DNA from: Lentzea fradiae | Lineage (GTDB): Bacteria > Actinomycetota > Actinomycetes > Mycobacteriales > Pseudonocardiaceae | Reading direction: 5' to 3' | Assembly (NCBI RefSeq): GCF_900100955.1 | Contig: NZ_FNCC01000010.1 | Span: 284,674 to 348,673, forward strand | DNA: 64,000 bases | Shown: positions 50,400 through 59,164 of the stretch, piece by piece | Position numbering within the stretch: the stretch's first letter is position 1 | How the letters are laid out: each line of letters begins with the position of its first letter | The notes under the pieces: model-generated | What the model saw: only the letters and a program-made list of their open reading frames with translations | Database searches by the model: none | What the model was told of the DNA's origin: nothing | Position numbers and translations under genes: made by a program

Positions 50400-51556
50400 G
50401 CTCCCCATCCGGCCTGAGCACCGCCTGCGCGGTCGGCCACGATCTGCTGCTGGTAGCCGCTGCGGTGGTACGCGGCAACGGGGTCCGGGTCGAGCCCGGC
50501 GTCTTCCCGGAGTTCGGCCAGCAACGGCCGTACGTCGGTGTTGTAGGCGTCCATCAGCACGGCGTTCGCCGCGAGGACATCACCTTCCCGCTGGGCGGTC
50601 CGCAGCGCGTCCCGGTCGACCAGCAGCGCCTTGGCGGTGGCCTCCTGGATGTTCATCACCGACCGGATGATCGCGGGGATCTTCGCCTCGATGTTGTGGC
50701 ACTGGTCGAGCATGAAGGCGATGCCGGGGCCGAGCGCGTCGCCGCGGACGATCTCGTACATGATCCGGAACAGCTGGAACGGGTCCGCGGCACCGGCCAT
50801 GAGGTCGTCGTCGGCGTAGAAGCGGGAGTTGAAGTCGAACGCGCCGAGCTTCCCGGCCCTCAGCAGGAACGCCACGATGAACTCGATGTTCGTGCCGGGC
50901 GCGTGGTGCCCGGTGTCGATGCACACCGTCGCCTTGTCCCCCAGCTCGAGGCAGTGGGCGTAGGAGGTTCCCCAGTCCGGCACGTCCGTGGCGTAGAAGG
51001 CCGGTTCGAACAGCTTGTACTCCAACAGGATGCGCTGGTCGGGACCGAGCCGGTCGTACGCGACCCGCAGCGCCGCCGCCAGCCGGTCCTGACGGTCGCG
51101 CAGGTCGTCCTGGCCGGGGTAGTTGATGCCGTCGGAGAACCACAGCTTCAGGTCACGCGAGCCAGTCTCGTCCATGATGGACACCGCGTCGACGAGGTGG
51201 TCCGTCGCCTTGCGGCGAATCCTCGGATCCGGGTTGGTCACCGACCCCAGCTTGTAGTCCTCGTCCTGGAACACGTTGGTGTTGATCGCACCGATCTCGA
51301 CGCCCAGATCCCGCGCGTACTTGGACAGCGCGGCGTAGTCGTCCACGCGGTCCCAGGGAATGTGCAACGCGACGGTCGGAGCGACGCCGGTGAACCGGTG
51401 CACCGTCGCCGCATCGGCGATCTTCTCCTCCGGCGTGCGCGGTACGCCCGGTTGCCCGAACACCTTGAACCGGGTGCCCGAGTTCGCGTACGCCCACGAC
51501 GGCGTCTCGATGCGCTGCTCCCGCAGGGCCTGCTTCACAGCCGTCAGGTCAGGCAC
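50396..51556 (-). CDS. rhaI: L-rhamnose isomerase
   Basis: Sugar isomerase of 386 residues (RhaI type found in rhizobia, pseudomonads and actinomycetes) converting L-rhamnose to L-rhamnulose. Signatures: RIETPSWAYANSGTRFKVF, FQDEDYKLGSVTNPDP, LKLWFSDGINYPGQDD, YKLFEPAFYATDVPDWG (metal Glu), CIDTGHHAPGTNIE and FDFNSRFYADDDLM. GTG 51556 is chosen: GGAGG lies nine bases upstream and the conserved N-terminus PDLTAVKQAL starts there; the frame runs to 51610 but crosses an operator. First gene of the six-gene operon. Confidence 0.95.
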   Translation of the reverse strand: MPDLTAVKQALREQRIETPSWAYANSGTRFKVFGQPGVPRTPEEKIADAATVHRFTGVAPTVALHIPWDRVDDYAALSKYARDLGVEIGAINTNVFQDEDYKLGSVTNPDPRIRRKATDHLVDAVSIMDETGSRDLKLWFSDGINYPGQDDLRDRQDRLAAALRVAYDRLGPDQRILLEYKLFEPAFYATDVPDWGTSYAHCLELGDKATVCIDTGHHAPGTNIEFIVAFLLRAGKLGAFDFNSRFYADDDLMAGAADPFQLFRIMYEIVRGDALGPGIAFMLDQCHNIEAKIPAIIRSVMNIQEATAKALLVDRDALRTAQREGDVLAANAVLMDAYNTDVRPLLAELREDAGLDPDPVAAYHRSGYQQQIVADRAGGAQAGWGA

Positions 51557-51577
51557 GTCGGTCGACCTCCGCAAGTG

Positions 51578-51592
51578 TTTGAAACGTTTTAA
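51578..51592. promoter_or_regulatory. second LacI-type palindrome before rhaI
   Basis: TTGAAACGTTTTAA is a near-perfect palindrome around CG and differs from the GCACGTGC sites. It has the general form of another LacI-family operator and sits 22 bases upstream of the rhaI start codon, so it may add a second layer of control, for example by a global carbon regulator. Confidence 0.5.
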
Positions 51593-51603
51593 CATGAACG
51601 ATG

Positions 51604-51618
51604 CTTGCACGTGCTAGC
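51604..51618. promoter_or_regulatory. LacI-type operator, copy B
   Basis: CTTGCACGTGCTAGC contains the palindrome GCACGTGC (51607-51614), the inverted form of copy A. It lies nearer to rhaI in the divergent intergenic region and should control the leftward operon. Confidence 0.8.
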
Positions 51619-51650
51619 TCGGCGAGATTAGCATCGCCCTCCACGATCCG

Positions 51651-51664
51651 CTAGCACGTGCTAA
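51651..51664. promoter_or_regulatory. LacI-type operator, copy C
   Basis: CTAGCACGTGCTAA contains a perfect 12-bp palindrome, TAGCACGTGCTA (51652-51663), 37 bases before the transporter start. It should control the rightward uptake and hydrolase operon. Confidence 0.85.
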
Positions 51665-51700
51665 TGCTCTGGACCTCGACCTTTGGACAATGGAGTCTCC

Positions 51701-53008
51701 ATGATCGACAGCCAAGCTGCCGCCGGCACGCCACCGCCGAAACCACTCCCGGTCGAGTCCTCTGCGGGCGCGGAGCTGCCCAGGGTCTCCTCCCGTTACA
51801 TATGGCTTATGGTGTTCGCCCAGTTCGGTGTCTTCATGGCGTTCATCACGCCGCTCGCGATCTCTCTGTCGGTCCGCGTCGCCGCACTCGCACCCGGACA
51901 CGAGGAGTACCTCGGTTACATCACCGGCGCAGGCGCCGGCGCGGTCGTCATCGCGGGTCCGCTGCTCGGGGTCCTCAGCGACCGCACCCGCAGCCGGCTG
52001 GGCCGCCGCCGCCCGTTCATGATCGTCGGCACGCTCGTCGGGATCGTGTCGCTGGTGGTCATGGCGACCGCTCCCAGCGTGCTCGTGCTCGGCGCCGGGT
52101 GGATCCTGGCCCAGCTGAGCTGGGGGCAGGCCCTCGGCGCCCTGATGAACTCCCAGGCCGACCGCCTGCCGGAGTCGCAGCGCGGCAAGGTCGCCGGTCT
52201 CGTGGGGTTCAGCACTCTCGTCGCGCCGGTGGTCGGCGTCACCCTCGCCAGCGGCTTCGCAGGCGATCCGCTGCTGCTCTTCCTGGTTCCCGGCGCGATC
52301 GGCAGCGTGCTGGTGGCGCTCTTCGTGTTCCTTGTGCACGAGCCGGACAGCCGCGGGATGACCTTCGACGACGCGCTGACGATCCGCACGCTCGGCCGCA
52401 AGTACGTGTTCGATCCGCGCAGGTACCCGGACTACTCCTGGGCCTGGCTCAGCCGCTTCCTGTTCTACTTCGGACTGACGCTCAACACGACGTTCGTCGC
52501 GTTCTTCCTCGCTTCCCGACTGGAAGTCGACGTGCAGGAGGTGGCCGGCACCATGGCCGCCCTGTCCGGGCTCGGCGTGCTCGCCACCTCCGCCGGAGCA
52601 CTGAGCGGCGGCTTCCTGTCCGACAAGGTGCGCAAGCGCCGCGTGTTCGTCCTCGCCGGCGGCATCATCTTCGCGGTCGGCGCAGTGGTGATGGCCTCCG
52701 CCTCGGTCCTGCCCGTGCTGTTCGTGGGATCACTCACCACCTCGGTCGGGCTCGGCATGTTCTCCGCGGTCGACCAGGCGCTGGTGCTGGACGTCCTGCC
52801 GGAACGCGAGAGCGAGGCAGGGCGGTTCATGGGCATCATCGGCTTCGCGACCAGCATCCCGCAGTCCGTCGCTCCCCTTGTCGCCCCGGCGTTCCTGGCC
52901 ATCGGCGCGACCGCCACCGAGAAGAACTACACCCTGCTGTTCCTCGTCGCCGCAGCGTGCACCGTCCTGGGTGGACTTGTGGTGCTACGCGTCAAGTCCG
53001 TCCGCTGA
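51701..53008 (+). CDS. MFS sugar or glycoside transporter
   Basis: Membrane protein of 435 residues with twelve hydrophobic segments. GVLSDRTRSRLGRRRPFMIVG after the second or third segment is the MFS motif of the SLC45/GPH-like sugar transporters, and GGFLSDKVRKRRVFVLAGG repeats it in the second half. Position at the head of an operon of rhamnosidases suggests it imports rhamnose or rhamnosylated glycosides. ATG 51701 has GGAG six bases upstream; a TTG at 51683 is less likely. Confidence 0.9.
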   Translation: MIDSQAAAGTPPPKPLPVESSAGAELPRVSSRYIWLMVFAQFGVFMAFITPLAISLSVRVAALAPGHEEYLGYITGAGAGAVVIAGPLLGVLSDRTRSRLGRRRPFMIVGTLVGIVSLVVMATAPSVLVLGAGWILAQLSWGQALGALMNSQADRLPESQRGKVAGLVGFSTLVAPVVGVTLASGFAGDPLLLFLVPGAIGSVLVALFVFLVHEPDSRGMTFDDALTIRTLGRKYVFDPRRYPDYSWAWLSRFLFYFGLTLNTTFVAFFLASRLEVDVQEVAGTMAALSGLGVLATSAGALSGGFLSDKVRKRRVFVLAGGIIFAVGAVVMASASVLPVLFVGSLTTSVGLGMFSAVDQALVLDVLPERESEAGRFMGIIGFATSIPQSVAPLVAPAFLAIGATATEKNYTLLFLVAAACTVLGGLVVLRVKSVR

Positions 53009-53018
53009 GGAGATCACC

Positions 53019-55508
53019 GTGTCACACACCTGGCAGGCCAGGTTCATCACCACGTCCAGGTCCTGGACCGAGCCCGGCGAGCCTGCGGCGTACTTCCGGC
53101 GCGCGTTCACCGTCGACGAGGCTCCCCGCCGTGCGACGGTGCACGTCACAGCAATCGGGCTGGTCGAGGCTCATCTCAACGGCGCCCGTGTGGGCGACGA
53201 CGTGCTGACGCCCGGCTGGACGGCCTACCGCCACCGGCTGGCGGTCAGCAGCTACGACGTCACCGGCCAGATCGCGTCCGGCGCCAACGTCATCGGAGCG
53301 ATCATCGGTGAGGGGTGGGCGATCGGCCGGATCGGCTACGAGGGCAGGCGCAACCACTACGCCGATCGCCCGGGGCTGTTCCTGCAGCTCGAACTGGAAT
53401 ACGACGACCATGTCGAGATCATCGGCACGGACGAGTCGTTCACCACCGGAACCGGAGCCGTGCTCGCCAACAGCCTGTACGACGGTGAAGAGCACGACGC
53501 GCGCCTCGAACCCGTCGGCTGGGATCTCCCCGGCTTCGACGACAGCACGTGGACACCGGCGGAACCCTTCGACTGGGATCTCGCTGCCCTCGTCACCACC
53601 GGTGCGCCGCCGATTCGCCGGACCCAGGAACTCGCCCCGGTCTCGATCCAGCAGAACCGCGGCGGAAACCCAGTCGTCGACTTCGGGCAGAACATCTCGG
53701 GCCGGGTCAGGCTGAGAATGCGCGGGCAGGCCGGGCAGACCGTGACGCTGCGGCACGCCGAGGTCCTGACCGACGGCGAACTGAACACCGAGACGTTGCG
53801 CACCGCCGCGGCGACCGACCGGTACACCTTGTGCGGCGACGGCGAGGAGACGTGGGAGCCGAGGTTCACCTTCCACGGCTTCCGTTACGTCGAAGTCGAC
53901 GGCTATCCGGGCACGCTGACAGCAGATGACGTCACGGCGGTCGTCGTCCACAGCGACATGACCCGCACCGGCTGGTTCGAGTCCTCCAACGAGCTGCTCA
54001 ACCAGCTGCACGCCAACGTCGTGTGGTCCATGCGGGACAACTTCGTCGGCGTTCCCACCGACTGCCCGCAACGCGACGAGCGCCTGGGCTGGACCGGGGA
54101 CATCAACGCCTTCGCCCCCACCGCGGCCTTCCTCTACGACGTGCGCGGAGTGCTCGGTTCCTGGTTGGCCGACCTCGCCGCCGAGCAACGGAAGAAGGGC
54201 TACGTCCCCTGGGTGGTTCCCGACGTGCTGTCGACGCCGTCCTCCCCCACCGCGCTGTGGAGCGACGTCTCGGTCAGCCTGCCGTGGACCCTGTACACCG
54301 AGTACGGCGACGTCGAGATCCTGCGGCGCAGTTACGAGTCCATGTCCGCGTTCATCCGGGACGTCGAGACCCGGCTGAACGAGAACGGCCTGTGGGACAA
54401 GGGCTTCCAGTTCGGAGACTGGCTCGATCCGGACGCACCGATGGACAACCCTGCCGGCGGGAAGACCGACCGCCATCTCGTGGCGTCAGCCTTCCTGTGC
54501 CGCACCACTGCCGAGATCGCGAAGACCTCACGGTTGCTGGGCGAAACCGGCGACGCGGAGCACTTCGCGGCACTGGCGGACCGGGTGCGGACCGCCTTCC
54601 GCCACGAGTACGTCACCCCGTCCGGCCGACTGGCCAACGAGTCCGTCACAGCGCTCGCCCTCGCGATCTGCTTCGACATCCTCGACGAGCGGCAGGAGGT
54701 GAGGGCAGGCGAACAGCTGGCGACGCTGGTGGCCAAGGCCGGGTACCGGATCTCGACCGGTTTCGCCGGCACCCCGTTCGTCACCGAGGCGCTCAGCAGG
54801 ACCGGCCACCTGGACGCCGCCTACCTCCTGCTCCTGGAGACCGGGTGCCCGTCGTTCCTCTACCCGGTCACCATGGGAGCGACGACGATCTGGGAACGCT
54901 GGGACTCGATCCGGCCGGACGGCACGATCAACCCGTCCGGGATGACGTCGCTCAACCACTACGCGCTCGGCGCGGTCGCCGACTGGCTGCACAAGGTGGT
55001 CGGCGGTCTGTCCCCCGCCGAACCCGGTTACCGCAAGATGCGCATCGCCCCACGGCCAGGCGGTGATCTCACCCATGCGACCGTCACCCACGACACGGTG
55101 CACGGACCCGCGTCCGTCGCCTGGCGCATCAGCGAGAACCAGCTGCACCTCGACGTGATGGTTCCGGAAGGCACCTCCGCGACCGTCGTGCTCCCACTCC
55201 ACCCTGACGGCCTCGTCGCCGAGGTCGAGGCCGGTGAGCACAGCTGGCAGTACGACATCACAGGTGAGGGCGCAGCCGTCGTTGAGTACACGATGGACAC
55301 ACCGCTGCGGACCCTCGCCCAGGACCTCAAGGTCTGGCGCGCCGTCACCGAGGCGTTCGGCAAGCACTTCCCCGGCGTTCCCCTCGACGCCTCCGCTCCG
55401 GAGGCGGCAAGCATCTCGCTCAACATCGTTCTCGAACACGTGCCCGGCGCCTCGCCGGAACTCGCAGACGATCTCATGGCCGCTGTCGGCCAGGAAGGAC
55501 ACCGGTAA
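53019..55508 (+). CDS. alpha-L-rhamnosidase (GH78), first copy
   Basis: Glycoside hydrolase of 829 residues. N-terminal beta domains contain GLVEAHLNGARVGDDVLTPGWT and VVDFGQNISGRVRLRM (Bac_rhamnosid). The alpha/alpha-barrel starts near SSNELLNQLHANVVWSMRDNFVGVP, with TDCPQRDERLGWTGD holding the acidic catalytic cluster, and MGATTIWERWDSI near the end of the barrel. A C-terminal beta domain and a longer tail follow. There is no signal peptide, so it acts in the cytoplasm. GTG start with GAGGAG upstream. One base overlap with the GH3 gene. Confidence 0.95.
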   Translation: MSHTWQARFITTSRSWTEPGEPAAYFRRAFTVDEAPRRATVHVTAIGLVEAHLNGARVGDDVLTPGWTAYRHRLAVSSYDVTGQIASGANVIGAIIGEGWAIGRIGYEGRRNHYADRPGLFLQLELEYDDHVEIIGTDESFTTGTGAVLANSLYDGEEHDARLEPVGWDLPGFDDSTWTPAEPFDWDLAALVTTGAPPIRRTQELAPVSIQQNRGGNPVVDFGQNISGRVRLRMRGQAGQTVTLRHAEVLTDGELNTETLRTAAATDRYTLCGDGEETWEPRFTFHGFRYVEVDGYPGTLTADDVTAVVVHSDMTRTGWFESSNELLNQLHANVVWSMRDNFVGVPTDCPQRDERLGWTGDINAFAPTAAFLYDVRGVLGSWLADLAAEQRKKGYVPWVVPDVLSTPSSPTALWSDVSVSLPWTLYTEYGDVEILRRSYESMSAFIRDVETRLNENGLWDKGFQFGDWLDPDAPMDNPAGGKTDRHLVASAFLCRTTAEIAKTSRLLGETGDAEHFAALADRVRTAFRHEYVTPSGRLANESVTALALAICFDILDERQEVRAGEQLATLVAKAGYRISTGFAGTPFVTEALSRTGHLDAAYLLLLETGCPSFLYPVTMGATTIWERWDSIRPDGTINPSGMTSLNHYALGAVADWLHKVVGGLSPAEPGYRKMRIAPRPGGDLTHATVTHDTVHGPASVAWRISENQLHLDVMVPEGTSATVVLPLHPDGLVAEVEAGEHSWQYDITGEGAAVVEYTMDTPLRTLAQDLKVWRAVTEAFGKHFPGVPLDASAPEAASISLNIVLEHVPGASPELADDLMAAVGQEGHR

Positions 55509-57709
55509 TGCCACAGCACGATCCCTCCGACCTCACGCTGGAGCTGAAGGCGTCGCTGCTGTCGGGTAGCAACTTCTGGAGCACCAAAGCGATCGACGCC
55601 GCCGACGTGCCGTCGATGGTCCTGGTCGACGGACCGCACGGACTGCGTTACCAGGACGCCGAAACCGATCACCTGGGTGTGCACAGCAGCCAGCCCGCGA
55701 CCTGCTTCCCCACCGCGGCTGCGGTCGGCAGCAGCTGGGATCCCGAGGTGGCCGCGGAGATCGGTGCCGCTGTCGGCCGCGAGGCACGCGCGGTCGGGGT
55801 GACCGTCAGCCTCGGTCCGGGCGTGAACATCAAGCGATCACCGCTGTGCGGCCGCAACTTCGAGTACTACTCAGAAGACCCGCTGCTCAGCGGCCTCCTC
55901 GGGGCTGCGCACGTGCGCGGCCTGCAGAAGGAGGGCGTGGGTGCGTCGGTCAAGCACTTCGCCGCCAACAACCAGGAAACCGACCGGATGCGGGTCAGCG
56001 CGGACGTCGACGAACGCACGCTGCGCGAAATCTACTTCCCGGCGTTCGAGACGATCGTGACCGAAGCACATCCGGCCACGGTCATGTGCTCCTACAACAA
56101 GGTGAACGGCGTCCTCGCATCGCAGAACCGCTGGCTGCTGACCGACGTCCTGCGCGACGAGTGGGGATTCGACGGTGCGGTCGTCTCCGACTGGGGTGCG
56201 GTGGCCGACCGGGTCGCGGCGCTCGCCGCCGGACTGGACCTGGAGATGCCGGGCACCGGCGGCACGACCGATGCCGAGATCGTGGCCGCGGTACGGCGCG
56301 GCGAACTGGACGAAGCGGTCGTCGACCGGAGCGTGCGACGCGTCGTCGAGCTGGCCAAGAGGGCCGCTCCCCCGACCGGCAGCGTCGACGTCGAGGCGCA
56401 CCACGCGCTGGCGAAACGGCTCGCCGCCGACTGCGCCGTACTGCTCAAGAACCAGCAGGAGACCCTGCCCATCACGCCCGGTTCCACGGTCGCCGTCATC
56501 GGTGAGTTCGCCACAGAGGCTCGCTTCCAGGGCGGCGGCAGCTCCCACGTCAACCCGACTCGGGTCGACACCCCGCTTGACGCGATCCGGGCGCTGGGGA
56601 CACCGGTCAGCTACGCCCGCAACCTCGACGACAACGCGGCGGAGATCGCCCGCGAGGCTGAGGTGACCGTCGTCTTCGCCGGATTGGAGGAAGCCGACGA
56701 GTCCGAGGGGTACGACCGCGAGAGCATCGATCTGCCGGCTGCGCAGGTGGAGTTGATCCGTCGCGTCGCGGCAGTGAGCCGCCGGACCGTGGTCGTGCTG
56801 TCGCACGGCGGGGTGGTCTCGCTCGAGGGCTGGCACGACGACGTCGACGCGATCCTCGACTGCTGGTTGCTCGGCCAAGCCGGTGGTGCCGCGATCGCGG
56901 ATCTGCTGTACGGCACCGCTTCCCCCTCGGGCCGGCTCGCCGAGACCATCCCGGTCCGTCTCCAGGACAACCCGAGCTACTTCAACTTCCCCGGCGAACA
57001 GGGCCACGTCCGCTACGGCGAAGGCGTTCTGGTGGGCTACCGCTACTACGAGACCGCCGAGGTAGAGGTCCGGTACCCGTTCGGCCACGGCCTGACCTAC
57101 ACCACCTTCGAGACCAGCGGCCTCTCCGTCACGCCGACCGGCGACGACAGCGCACTCGTGTCGGTGACCGTCACCAACACCGGCCCCGTCGCCGGCAAGC
57201 ACGTCGTGCAGGTCTACGCCGCCACCAGCGCGGGGCCCGTCCGCCGCCCCGCCCGTGAGCTCCGCGCGTTCACCAAGATCGCGCTCGCGCCCGGAGAGTC
57301 GCGCACCGTCGAACTGGAGCTGGGCCGCCGCGCCTTCGCGTACTACGACATCGAGCTCAGCCGGTGGGTGGTCGCTCCCGGTGACTACACCGTCCAGATC
57401 GGAGAGAACGCCGCGGTCGTCGTAGCCGAGGAACAGATCACCCTCGTCGGAGACGTGATCAGGCGCGAGCTGAGCCTCGACTCACCGGTCCAGGACTGGT
57501 TCAGCCACCCGGCCGTCGGCCCGGTCATCACCCGCACACTCGAAGCGGGGATGACCGCCGAGCACGCGAACCTGGCCGCGGAGAGCCCTGACGCCATGCG
57601 CATGGTCGCCTCCCTACCGATGAAGCAGTTCACCCACTTCCTGTCCCAAAGCGGGCTTCACCTGTCACCGGAGGCGCTCGCCGACATGATCGAACTCAGC
57701 AGGAGCTGA
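55508..57709 (+). CDS. GH3 family beta-glycosidase
   Basis: Glycosidase of 733 residues. The TIM barrel has VDGPHGLRYQD, FPTAAAVGSSWDPEV, LGPGVNIKRSPLCGRNFEYYSEDP, KHFAANNQETDRM and the nucleophile Asp near residue 228 in VVSDWGAV. An alpha/beta sandwich follows with the PSGRLAETIP segment and a C-terminal fibronectin type III-like domain (ENTGPVAGKHVVQVY-type: TNTGPVAGKHVVQVYA). It probably removes glucose or a related sugar after rhamnosidase action. No signal peptide. ATG overlaps the rhamnosidase stop (TAATG). Confidence 0.94.
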   Translation: MPQHDPSDLTLELKASLLSGSNFWSTKAIDAADVPSMVLVDGPHGLRYQDAETDHLGVHSSQPATCFPTAAAVGSSWDPEVAAEIGAAVGREARAVGVTVSLGPGVNIKRSPLCGRNFEYYSEDPLLSGLLGAAHVRGLQKEGVGASVKHFAANNQETDRMRVSADVDERTLREIYFPAFETIVTEAHPATVMCSYNKVNGVLASQNRWLLTDVLRDEWGFDGAVVSDWGAVADRVAALAAGLDLEMPGTGGTTDAEIVAAVRRGELDEAVVDRSVRRVVELAKRAAPPTGSVDVEAHHALAKRLAADCAVLLKNQQETLPITPGSTVAVIGEFATEARFQGGGSSHVNPTRVDTPLDAIRALGTPVSYARNLDDNAAEIAREAEVTVVFAGLEEADESEGYDRESIDLPAAQVELIRRVAAVSRRTVVVLSHGGVVSLEGWHDDVDAILDCWLLGQAGGAAIADLLYGTASPSGRLAETIPVRLQDNPSYFNFPGEQGHVRYGEGVLVGYRYYETAEVEVRYPFGHGLTYTTFETSGLSVTPTGDDSALVSVTVTNTGPVAGKHVVQVYAATSAGPVRRPARELRAFTKIALAPGESRTVELELGRRAFAYYDIELSRWVVAPGDYTVQIGENAAVVVAEEQITLVGDVIRRELSLDSPVQDWFSHPAVGPVITRTLEAGMTAEHANLAAESPDAMRMVASLPMKQFTHFLSQSGLHLSPEALADMIELSRS

Positions 57710-57728
57710 CCTCAGAGGGGAACCACTG

Positions 57729-58196
57729 GTGTTCCGATCCACCGACCAGTGCGTCCTCGTCACGGGAGGTGCCTCCGGTGACGAGGACGTGCTGGTCGAC
57801 GGCGCTCTCGTAGTCGCCCTCGACGTGAACGAAGCCGGGCTCGCGGAAACCGCCGAGCGTGCCGGCACCGACCGCCTCACCACGGCGTGCTGCACATCTC
57901 TCACGAGGAAGCGGTCAACGGTGTCGTCCCGAGACCGGCAACGGCGTGGTCGTCAACTTCAGCTCGACGTCCGCGTCCTTCGCACACCCGTACATAGCGG
58001 TCTACTCCGCGAGCAAGGGCGGCATCCGGTCGTTCACGCGCTGCTCGCCCAGGAGTACTCGAAGCAGGGGCTGCGGGCGGTGTGCGTCGCTCCCGGCAGC
58101 ATCCGGCCTCCGGAAACCGTCGCCGGAGTCGGCGCCATGCTCGCCTCCGAAGACGGCGCGTTCGTCACCGGGACCGAGGTCCGTGTCGACGGCTGA
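57729..58196 (+). pseudogene. short-chain dehydrogenase pseudogene
   Basis: Decayed SDR between the GH3 and esterase genes. CVLVTGGASG and VVALDVNEAGLAETAERAG are in one frame. VVVNFSSTSASFAHPYIAVYSASKGGIRSFTR (Ser, Tyr and Lys of the active site) is in another, and LRAVCVAPGSIRPPE with a C-terminal ASEDGAFVTGTEVRVDG returns to the first frame. About half the normal 250 residues are missing, including part of the nucleotide site. It was probably once a sugar-lactaldehyde or rhamnose-type dehydrogenase of this operon. Confidence 0.8.
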
Positions 58197-58219
58197 ACCG
58201 ACCAGCAGCAAGGAAAGCC

Positions 58220-59164
58220 GTGCCCAGCAACACTTTCGACCAGCTCGTCGGCTTGTTCAGCAAGTCCGACGAACCAGTCGACCTCGCGACCGAGCGCGCC
58301 AACGCCGCTGCGGTCGGCGCCCTCTACCAAGCTGTCCCAGGCGTGGCCGACGAGCCCATGGCGGAACTGCGCGCCGGTTCCTACCTGATGACCCCGGAGG
58401 AGCCGCGAGAGGATCTGGTGATCGTGCTCGTACACGGCGGTGGGTTCCGATCGGGCAACGCGGCCGTGGTGCGCCCGCTCGCCGCCAGCCTCGCCGCGGA
58501 CACACGCGCTCGCGTGATCCTGCCCGAGTACCGGCTGGCTCCCGAGAACCCGTGTCCGGCCGCGCTCACCGACTGTCTCGAGGCCTTCGACCACGCCGCG
58601 ACACTGGCGCCGAACGTGGTGGTGATCGGCGAGTCCGCCGGTGCCAACCTCGCCGCGGCCGTGTTGCTGCAGCGCCGTGAGCAAGCCCTGGCGGGCGTGC
58701 TCCTCTGCGGCGTGTTCGACCTGCGGGAGGAGCGGTTCCACAGTGGCAGCTGGGTCGAGCACGCAGCCACGGAGTACCTCCTCAAGGCACACCTCGGACC
58801 ACAGATGCGCATCGACTACCTGGGCACCCGTCCCGCTGACGACCCACTGGTCTCACCCGTGCTCGCCGATCTGCGTGGACTGCCTCCACTGCTCATTCAG
58901 GTGTCAAGCGCCGAACGCCTGCTCGACGACTCGTTGCACCTGACTACCGCGGCAGCGCGTGCGGGCGTGCACGTCGAACTCGACGTCTGGCCTCACATGT
59001 TCCACTGCTGGCAAATCGTCGCGGGGTTCCTCCCCGAAGGAACCGAGGCGGCGAACCGCGTCGCGGCGTTCGTGAACCGTGTGGCCGAAGGCCGTGTCGT
59101 CGACGGCGCGGCCCTCTCCACCGGCCCGTCGATTCCGCGACCAATCCGGAAGGATCATCCATGA
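58220..59164 (+). CDS. alpha/beta hydrolase, hormone-sensitive-lipase type esterase
   Basis: Esterase of 314 residues. HGGGF (72-76) is the oxyanion loop, GESAG (137-141) holds nucleophile Ser139, DDSLHLTTAAARAGVHVELDVWPHMFHCW carries the Asp/His region. No signal peptide. In this locus it could remove acetyl or acyl groups from rhamnosylated glycosides before hydrolysis; that is inference. GTG 58220 has AAGGAAAG upstream. Its stop overlaps the ATG of the second rhamnosidase by four bases. Confidence 0.9.
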   Translation: MPSNTFDQLVGLFSKSDEPVDLATERANAAAVGALYQAVPGVADEPMAELRAGSYLMTPEEPREDLVIVLVHGGGFRSGNAAVVRPLAASLAADTRARVILPEYRLAPENPCPAALTDCLEAFDHAATLAPNVVVIGESAGANLAAAVLLQRREQALAGVLLCGVFDLREERFHSGSWVEHAATEYLLKAHLGPQMRIDYLGTRPADDPLVSPVLADLRGLPPLLIQVSSAERLLDDSLHLTTAAARAGVHVELDVWPHMFHCWQIVAGFLPEGTEAANRVAAFVNRVAEGRVVDGAALSTGPSIPRPIRKDHP

